NCBI RefSeq assembly: GCF_000426845.1
Contig: NZ_AUGD01000020.1
Coordinates: 25,352-89,351 of the forward strand
DNA: 64,000 nucleotides
Source: Bradyrhizobium sp. in8p8
GTDB taxonomy: Bacteria > Pseudomonadota > Alphaproteobacteria > Rhizobiales > Xanthobacteraceae
Reading direction: 5' to 3'
Below are positions 59,900 through 64,000 of this stretch, one piece after another. The first letter of the stretch is position 1, and each line of letters starts with the position of its first letter. The notes beneath the pieces are model-generated. The model ran no database searches and was not told where the DNA came from. It saw only the letters and a list, made by a program, of their open reading frames with translations. Both the position numbers and the translations under genes were made by a program.

Positions 59900-60853
59900 T
59901 CAGGCGGATTTGACCGCATAAGGTAGCGGCTTCCCCTCGAAGAACGCGGTGAGATTCGCCAGCACGCAATTCTGCATGGCGACGTGCGATTCGACGGTGT
60001 GGCCGCCGATATGCGGGGCGAACACGACATTTGGAAGCGCGGTCAGCGCGTCAGGCGCGTGCGGTTCCTTCTCATAGACGTCTAGGCCCGCGCCAGCGAT
60101 GGTTTTGTCGGAGAGGGCCGCGACCAAGGCTTTCTCGTCGATGACCGAGCCGCGGGAGATGTTGACGACATAGCCATCCGCGCCAAGCCGCCTCAGGATA
60201 TCGCCATTGACCACGTGCTGGGTCTCGCCCCCTGCCCGCACGGCAATCATCAGCACGCTGCACCAGTCGACGAGCGCCTCCAGAGAGGGGAAATATCGAT
60301 AGGGCAGATCGTATCTGGTGCGGCTGAAATAGCCGACCTCGCTCTCGAAGGCGGCGCAGCGCGCCGCGATCTTGCGGCCGATCTCGCCCATGCCGTAGAC
60401 GCCGATCCGGCGCCCGGGCATGCCGACCTGGGGCCGCATCATCGGCGACTGTTTTGACGCAGCCCAATCGCCGCTGCGGACATACTGGTCGGCCACCAGG
60501 ATCCGCCGCGTCGTCGCCAGCATCAGGGTCATCGCGATATCGGCGACCGAGGCCGCATTGGCGCCCGGACTGTGCCCGACCGCGATGTTGCGGCTGGCTG
60601 CCGCCTTCAAGTCGACGCCGTCATAGCCGGTGCCATAGCAGACGATGGCACCCAGCTTTGGAAACTCGTCCATCGCCTCCGGGCCGAGCGGGGTGCCGCC
60701 CGCCGTCAGCATCGCGCGGATGCCGCTCAGCTCATCAGCCGAAAATACCTCGTGCGCGGGCTTGCCACCGGTATCGAGCAACTCGAAACGCTCAGCGAAA
60801 CGCACCATCATCGACTTGGGAAAGCGCGAGTAGATCAGGACCTTGTCAGTCAT
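59900..60853 (-). CDS. D-2-hydroxyacid dehydrogenase
   Basis: 317 residues. NAD(P)-dependent D-isomer-specific 2-hydroxyacid dehydrogenase family: cofactor loop GVYGMGEIGRKIAARC, substrate loop YGTGYDGVDLKAA, catalytic Arg in AVRAGGETQHVVN, Glu in AGLDVYEKEP and His in FAPHIGGHTVES. The spacing fits the glyoxylate/hydroxypyruvate reductase subgroup. It converts 2-oxo acids to D-2-hydroxy acids or the reverse. It lies between rplA and rplJ, in the same direction, 90 bp after rplA. Confidence 0.92.
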   Translation of the reverse strand: MTDKVLIYSRFPKSMMVRFAERFELLDTGGKPAHEVFSADELSGIRAMLTAGGTPLGPEAMDEFPKLGAIVCYGTGYDGVDLKAAASRNIAVGHSPGANAASVADIAMTLMLATTRRILVADQYVRSGDWAASKQSPMMRPQVGMPGRRIGVYGMGEIGRKIAARCAAFESEVGYFSRTRYDLPYRYFPSLEALVDWCSVLMIAVRAGGETQHVVNGDILRRLGADGYVVNISRGSVIDEKALVAALSDKTIAGAGLDVYEKEPHAPDALTALPNVVFAPHIGGHTVESHVAMQNCVLANLTAFFEGKPLPYAVKSA

Positions 60854-60888
60854 TGTTCTTGTTTCCGGTGAAAGCCGTCACAAACGAC

Positions 60889-60922
60889 GAGGGGCGGAAT
60901 CGGTTGCCCAATTCCGCCCCTC
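60889..60922 (-). terminator. hairpin after rplA
   Basis: GAGGGGCGGAAT (60889-60900) and ATTCCGCCCCTC (60911-60922) form a perfect 12-bp stem with a 10-base loop. It lies between rplA and the dehydrogenase gene. Only a weak T-rich stretch (GTCGTTTG) follows on the minus strand, so termination is likely partial. Confidence 0.6.
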
Positions 60923-60943
60923 GCCTCATGCAATTTCCAAACC

Positions 60944-61636
60944 TTAGCCGAGAATGGTGCCCGGCTCGACCTTCACGCCTGGGCCCATCGTCGAGGACAC
61001 CGCCACGCGCTGGATGTAGGTGCCCTTCGAGCCGGCCGGCTTCGCCTTCGAGACAGCATCAGCCAGAGCCTTGATGTTCTCGACGAGCTTCTCCTCGGAG
61101 AACGAGGCCTTGCCGACGCCGGCCTGGAGGATGCCGGCCTTCTCGACGCGGAACTCGACCGAGCCGCCCTTGGCCCCCTTCACCGCACCGGTGACGTCCA
61201 TGGTCACGGTGCCGATCTTCGGGTTTGGCATCAGGCCGCGCGGGCCGAGCACCTTACCGAGGCGGCCGACCAGAGGCATCATGTCGGGGGTGGCGATGCA
61301 GCGGTCGAAGTCGATGTTGCCGTTCTGCACCTTCTCGACCAGATCCTCGGCTCCGACAACGTCGGCACCCGCCGCCTTGGCCTCATCGGCCTTGGCGCCG
61401 CGGGCGAACACGCCGACGCGCAGTGTGCGGCCGGTGCCGTTCGGCAGGGTTACGACGCCACGAACCATCTGGTCGGCGTGACGGGGGTCGACGCCGAGAT
61501 TGATCGCGACCTCGATGGTCTCGTCGAACTTCGCTTTCGCACGTTCCTTGACCATCTTGATGGCGTCCGCGAGCGGGTAAAGCTTTTCGCGATCAATGCC
61601 TTCGCGGGCTTTGTTCAAACGCTTTCCGATTGCCAT
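60944..61636 (-). CDS. rplA: 50S ribosomal protein L1
   Basis: 230 residues. AIGKRLNKAREGIDREKLYPLADAIKMVKERAKAKFDETIEVAINLGVDPRHADQMVRG and the rRNA/mRNA-binding domain TPDMMPLVGRLGKVLGPRGLMPNPKIGTVT are normal L1. It forms the stalk that guides E-site tRNA out, and in E. coli represses rplKA translation. It begins 6 bp after the rplK stop and is followed by a strong hairpin. Confidence 0.98.
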   Translation of the reverse strand: MAIGKRLNKAREGIDREKLYPLADAIKMVKERAKAKFDETIEVAINLGVDPRHADQMVRGVVTLPNGTGRTLRVGVFARGAKADEAKAAGADVVGAEDLVEKVQNGNIDFDRCIATPDMMPLVGRLGKVLGPRGLMPNPKIGTVTMDVTGAVKGAKGGSVEFRVEKAGILQAGVGKASFSEEKLVENIKALADAVSKAKPAGSKGTYIQRVAVSSTMGPGVKVEPGTILG

Positions 61637-61642
61637 GACCGC

Positions 61643-62071
61643 TTACCCCGCAACTTCCAGACCCATCGAACGGGCCGAGCCCTCGACCATCTTCATGGCC
61701 GATTCGATGGTGTCGCAATTCAAGTCCTTCATCTTCTTCTCGGCGATCTCGCGCACCTGCGCCTTGGTCACCTTGCCGGCCTTGTCACGGCCCGGCGCCT
61801 TCGAGCCGGACTGGATCTTGGCGGCCTGCTTGAGGAAGTAGGACATCGGCGGCGTCTTCATCTCGAAGGTGAAGGAACGGTCCGCATAGATGGTGATGAT
61901 CACCGGGATCGGGGTGTTCTTCTCTTCCTTCTGGGTCTGGGCGTTGAACGCCTTGCAGAACTCCATGATGTTGAGACCGCGCTGACCGAGCGCGGGACCG
62001 ATCGGGGGCGAAGGATTCGCCGCACCGGCCGGGACCTGAAGCTTCAGGTATCCGGTCACTTTCTTTGCCAT
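61643..62071 (-). CDS. rplK: 50S ribosomal protein L11
   Basis: 142 residues. AKKVTGYLKLQVPAGAANPSPPIGPALGQRGLNIMEFCKAFNAQT with the conserved Pro pair of the thiostrepton region, and the C-terminal RNA-binding domain GRDKAGKVTKAQVREIAEKKMKDLNCDTIESAMKMVEGSARSMGLEV. It forms the base of the GTPase-associated centre and is required for stringent-response signalling by RelA/Rsh. Confidence 0.98.
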   Translation of the reverse strand: MAKKVTGYLKLQVPAGAANPSPPIGPALGQRGLNIMEFCKAFNAQTQKEEKNTPIPVIITIYADRSFTFEMKTPPMSYFLKQAAKIQSGSKAPGRDKAGKVTKAQVREIAEKKMKDLNCDTIESAMKMVEGSARSMGLEVAG

Positions 62072-62194
62072 ATATCACTCCTGTTGTGCCGGCGTGCCGC
62101 CGGCGGTTTCAGGTTCGTGGTCGGGATCTCAGGCGGCTGGCAACCGCCCTCGTCCTCCCACGGCCTCCATCGGAGACGTCGCCGCCTCCACTCT

Positions 62195-62284
62195 GTCATG
62201 CCCAGACTTGAATCCGGGCATCCATCCATCTTCGCAGAGACTTCTGCAAAGGAGATGGATTGCCGGGTCAAGCCCGGCAATGAC
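62195..62284. repeat. palindromic intergenic repeat in the nusG-rplK spacer
   Basis: GTCATGCCCAGACTTGAATC... at 62195 faces GGGTCAAGCCCGGCAATGAC ending at 62284; inner arms TCCATC/GATGGA are also inverted. This is the same family as the element at 3136-3217. It fills much of the 219-bp gap between nusG and rplK, inside the transcribed region. Confidence 0.75.
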
Positions 62285-62290
62285 CAACGA

Positions 62291-62845
62291 TCAGACCTTC
62301 TCGACCTGACCGAATTCCAGCTCGACCGGCGTCGCGCGACCGAAGATCGAGACCGCGACCTTCACGCGCGAGCGCGCCTCGTCGATTTCCTCGACGACGC
62401 CCGAGAACGAGGCGAACGGGCCATCGGCCACGCGCACGTTCTCGCCAATCTCGAATGATACCGACGCCTTCGGCCGTTCCACGCCTTCCTGCACCTGGTG
62501 CAGGATACGCATGGCCTCGGCTTCCGAGATCGGCATCGGCTTGTTTTCCGCGCCGAGGAAACCCGTCACCTTCGGGGTGTTCTTGATCAGATGGAACGCC
62601 TCGTCGGTCAGCTTCATCTTCACCAGCACATAGCCCGGGAAGAACTTGCGCTCGGCGTCGATCTTGCGGCCGCGGCGCACTTCCGTGACCTTCTCGGTCG
62701 GAACCAGCACCAGTTCGAACAGATCCTCGAGCCCGCGCTGCTTGGCCTGCTCGCGGATCGATTCGGCGACCTTCTTCTCGAAGTTCGAATAGGCGTGGAC
62801 AATGTACCAGCGCTTGTCGGACACTTGAGCGGTTGCTGTTGCCAT
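62291..62845 (-). CDS. nusG: transcription termination/antitermination factor NusG
   Basis: 184 residues. The NGN domain starts at KRWYIVHAYSNFEKKVAESI, with LFELVLVPTEKVTEVRRGRK and RKFFPGYVLVKM, and the KOW domain is GENVRVADGPFASFSGVVEEIDEARSRVKVAVSIFGR. It binds RNA polymerase and links it to Rho or to the ribosome (through S10). The start shares a base with the secE stop (TGATG). Confidence 0.98.
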   Translation of the reverse strand: MATATAQVSDKRWYIVHAYSNFEKKVAESIREQAKQRGLEDLFELVLVPTEKVTEVRRGRKIDAERKFFPGYVLVKMKLTDEAFHLIKNTPKVTGFLGAENKPMPISEAEAMRILHQVQEGVERPKASVSFEIGENVRVADGPFASFSGVVEEIDEARSRVKVAVSIFGRATPVELEFGQVEKV

Positions 62846-63036
62846 CAGTGAATGCCCAGGAGGAAGGTGATGAGATAGCGGATGATCTGGTCGGCGGCGA
62901 AGAAGAAGATCGAGGCGACGGCGACCATGACGAACACCATGATGGTGGTGATCGTGGTCTCCCGGCGGGTCGGCCAGGTGACCTTGGCAGTTTCCGAGCG
63001 CACTTCCTGCAAGAACTTGAACGGGCTGACTGCCAT
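62845..63036 (-). CDS. secE: protein translocase subunit SecE
   Basis: 63 residues, the short single-helix form, from MAVSPFKFLQEVRSETAKVTWPTRRETTIT (start 63036). The conserved amphipathic helix SETAKVTWPTRRET precedes one membrane segment (IMVFVMVAVASIFFFAADQII). It clamps the SecY channel. It is the first gene of the array and shares its stop with the nusG start. Confidence 0.97.
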   Translation of the reverse strand: MAVSPFKFLQEVRSETAKVTWPTRRETTITTIMVFVMVAVASIFFFAADQIIRYLITFLLGIH

Positions 63037-63212
63037 CGTTTGATGTCCAACGTCCGTCGACAGACGCAAATGAATTTCAGGGATCCGAACAGCCGCCGTT
63101 GTTGACCCAGCCCTCTGTCGCGAAGGATGAGCCGGAAACCGGGCTCGATTGTTCGGGGATTTCAAGGCCGCGCCGGAAATCCGCGTCTAACGGGCCGGCT
63201 GCGAGTGCGGGG

Positions 63213-63241
63213 TATCTACTGCGGATAGGGCTAAAGGTCAA
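63213..63241 (-). promoter_or_regulatory. candidate sigma-70 promoter for secE-nusG-rplKA
   Basis: TTGACC (63236-63241) and TAGATA (63213-63218) on the minus strand are 17 bases apart. The pair lies about 180 bases before secE, leaving a 170-base leader. It is the only good -35/-10 pair I saw upstream of secE. Confidence 0.55.
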
Positions 63242-63506
63242 GGTATCGGGGCTTGCACGGACCAGCCGGCGCCGCGCGACGGCCGCGCAGACCGGCGTGG
63301 GATCAAGGGCTTATCCCTGCCCCGCAAGGCGCCATCCAGGCTCCGAACCGTGCAGGACTACGTTACAAGGATCGGTACGCTCGCGGCAAGCATCTGAGGG
63401 GGCCGTAGATCGAGTGCTGCTGCTATTCGATTGTCGCGCCGCGAATGTTCGATGACAACCAACCAATGATGCTGATTTCGTCCTACTCTCCCAATGAGTC
63501 AAACCC

Positions 63507-63677
63507 GTGACCGACCAATGCCGCCTTTGCCATTCGATCAACCTGCGTCCGGTCATCGACCTCGGTCTAATGCCGATTGCGCATCGGCTTCGGCATGGCC
63601 AAGACGAGCAGCAGGAGCAGTAGCCGTTCGAGGTGCTGGCCTGCGGCGAATGCGGCCTGCCACAGATCGTGGTCTGA
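63507..63677 (+). pseudogene. remnant of a zinc-binding methyltransferase N-terminus
   Basis: From GTG at 63507 the frame reads TDQCRLCHSINLRPVIDLG and LMPIAHRL, reaches a TAG at codon 39 (63621), and continues in the same frame as PFEVLACGECGLPQIVV to a TGA at 63675. The pattern CxxC...LRPVIDLGLMPIA...PFEVLACGECGLPQ is the zinc-binding N-terminal domain found before SAM C-methyltransferases of deoxysugar pathways. The rest of the gene is missing and IS sequence begins at that point. Confidence 0.7.
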
Positions 63678-64000
63678 GCCCCTCGCTTCATCCAGCAATG
63701 GAAAGAGTCCCGGTTGAATATGAGCCCAAGGGGCTCGGTGAAGCAACGGGGCGAGGCGCGGAGCCCTCGGCATAGCGCAGCGTCCCGTCCCGTTGCGGCC
63801 CAAGAGCGTTGCGTTTGGCGTATTCGGTCGGCGTGAGGTTGCCCAGGGCGCTGTGCGGCCGGGCGTTGTTGTAGTCGTCTTTCCAGGCGGCCAGCACGGC
63901 TCGCGCCTGTGCGAGCGAAGTGAACAGCGTCTCATTGAGGAGTTCATCGCGCAGGCGGGCGTTAAAGCTCTCGATGAAGGCATTCTGGGTCGGTTTGCCG
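63675..64000 (-). mobile_element. IS3-family insertion sequence, 3' part, running off the window
   Basis: The transposase frame (63688-64000) and about 13 bases beyond it form the end of an IS3-family element. The likely terminal bases are TGAGCCCC near 63675-63682, where the methyltransferase reading frame breaks. The other end lies outside the window, so the terminal repeats cannot be compared here. Confidence 0.7.
63688..64000 (-). CDS. IS3-family transposase, C-terminal part (partial)
   Basis: About 103 residues are visible, the 5' end being off the window. The frame is open and reads GKPTQNAFIESFNARLRDELLNE, TLFTSLAQARAVLAAWKDDYNNARPHSALGNLTPTEYAKRNALG, and a Ser/Pro-rich tail to the stop at 63688. 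It contains the last catalytic Glu (in FIESFN) of the DDE integrase core and the YNNARPHSALGNLTPTEY signature of the IS3 family. Confidence 0.92.
   Translation of the reverse strand, partial: GKPTQNAFIESFNARLRDELLNETLFTSLAQARAVLAAWKDDYNNARPHSALGNLTPTEYAKRNALGPQRDGTLRYAEGSAPRPVASPSPLGSYSTGTLSIAG

Overview
The window is chromosomal DNA from an alphaproteobacterium, most probably Bradyrhizobium or a close relative. The evidence is the high GC content, short-lid adenylate kinase, alphaproteobacterial gene order around rplQ-degP-rarA-rluC, an ATP12-type ATPase assembly factor, and rhizobial palindromic repeats of the 'gtcattgcgag...ctcgcaatgac' type. No tRNA, rRNA or CRISPR array was seen. The genus is inferred from gene content and repeat style, not from a search.

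Positions 1-23,600 are a mosaic of small accessory and housekeeping genes on both strands. They include a membrane protein, a divergent cluster (ArsR-type regulator opposite NIPSNAP, monooxygenase-like and PEP-mutase-like genes), an alpha/beta hydrolase, small exported Cys-rich and His/Arg-rich proteins, a glutathione transferase and an acyl-CoA carboxylase beta chain. They continue with a complete class D beta-lactamase, a FliK-like protein coupled to a free-standing FlhB C-terminal domain, ATP12, a HigBA-type toxin-antitoxin pair overlapping rluC, rarA overlapping a DegP protease, a phosphate-selective-type porin, an HxlR regulator divergent from a quinone oxidoreductase, a ClC chloride transporter, a decayed DUF1330 gene and an SDR dehydrogenase.

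Positions 23,722-63,036 are one long minus-strand array of transcription and translation genes. In transcription order it runs secE-nusG-rplK-rplA-[2-hydroxyacid dehydrogenase]-rplJ-rplL-rpoB-rpoC-[FAD oxidoreductase/methyltransferase fusion]-[acidic ABC exporter]-rpsL-rpsG-fusA-tuf-rpsJ-rplC-rplD-rplW-rplB-rpsS-rplV-rpsC-rplP-rpmC-rpsQ-rplN-rplX-rplE-rpsN-rpsH-rplF-rplR-rpsE-rpmD-rplO-secY-secY2-adk-rpsM-rpsK-rpoA-rplQ. Promoter-like sequences precede secE, rpsL and rpsM. Hairpin terminators follow rpoC and rplQ. Several intergenic gaps carry palindromic repeats.

The most unusual feature is a second, divergent SecY (27,412-28,623). It is joined by 4-bp stop/start overlaps to the normal secY upstream and to adk downstream. 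It lacks about 16 residues where the channel plug should be and has altered cytoplasmic-loop arginines. The adk it is coupled to carries a 90-residue histone-H1-like Lys/Ala tail. Other points of interest are the dehydrogenase that splits rplKA from rplJL, the FAD-enzyme/methyltransferase fusion, the doubly acidic ABC exporter, the toxin-antitoxin pair coupled to rluC, and a structured rpsJ-rplC spacer.

Past secE the right end holds a stop-containing remnant of a zinc-binding methyltransferase N-terminus, cut by an IS3-family element that runs off the window.
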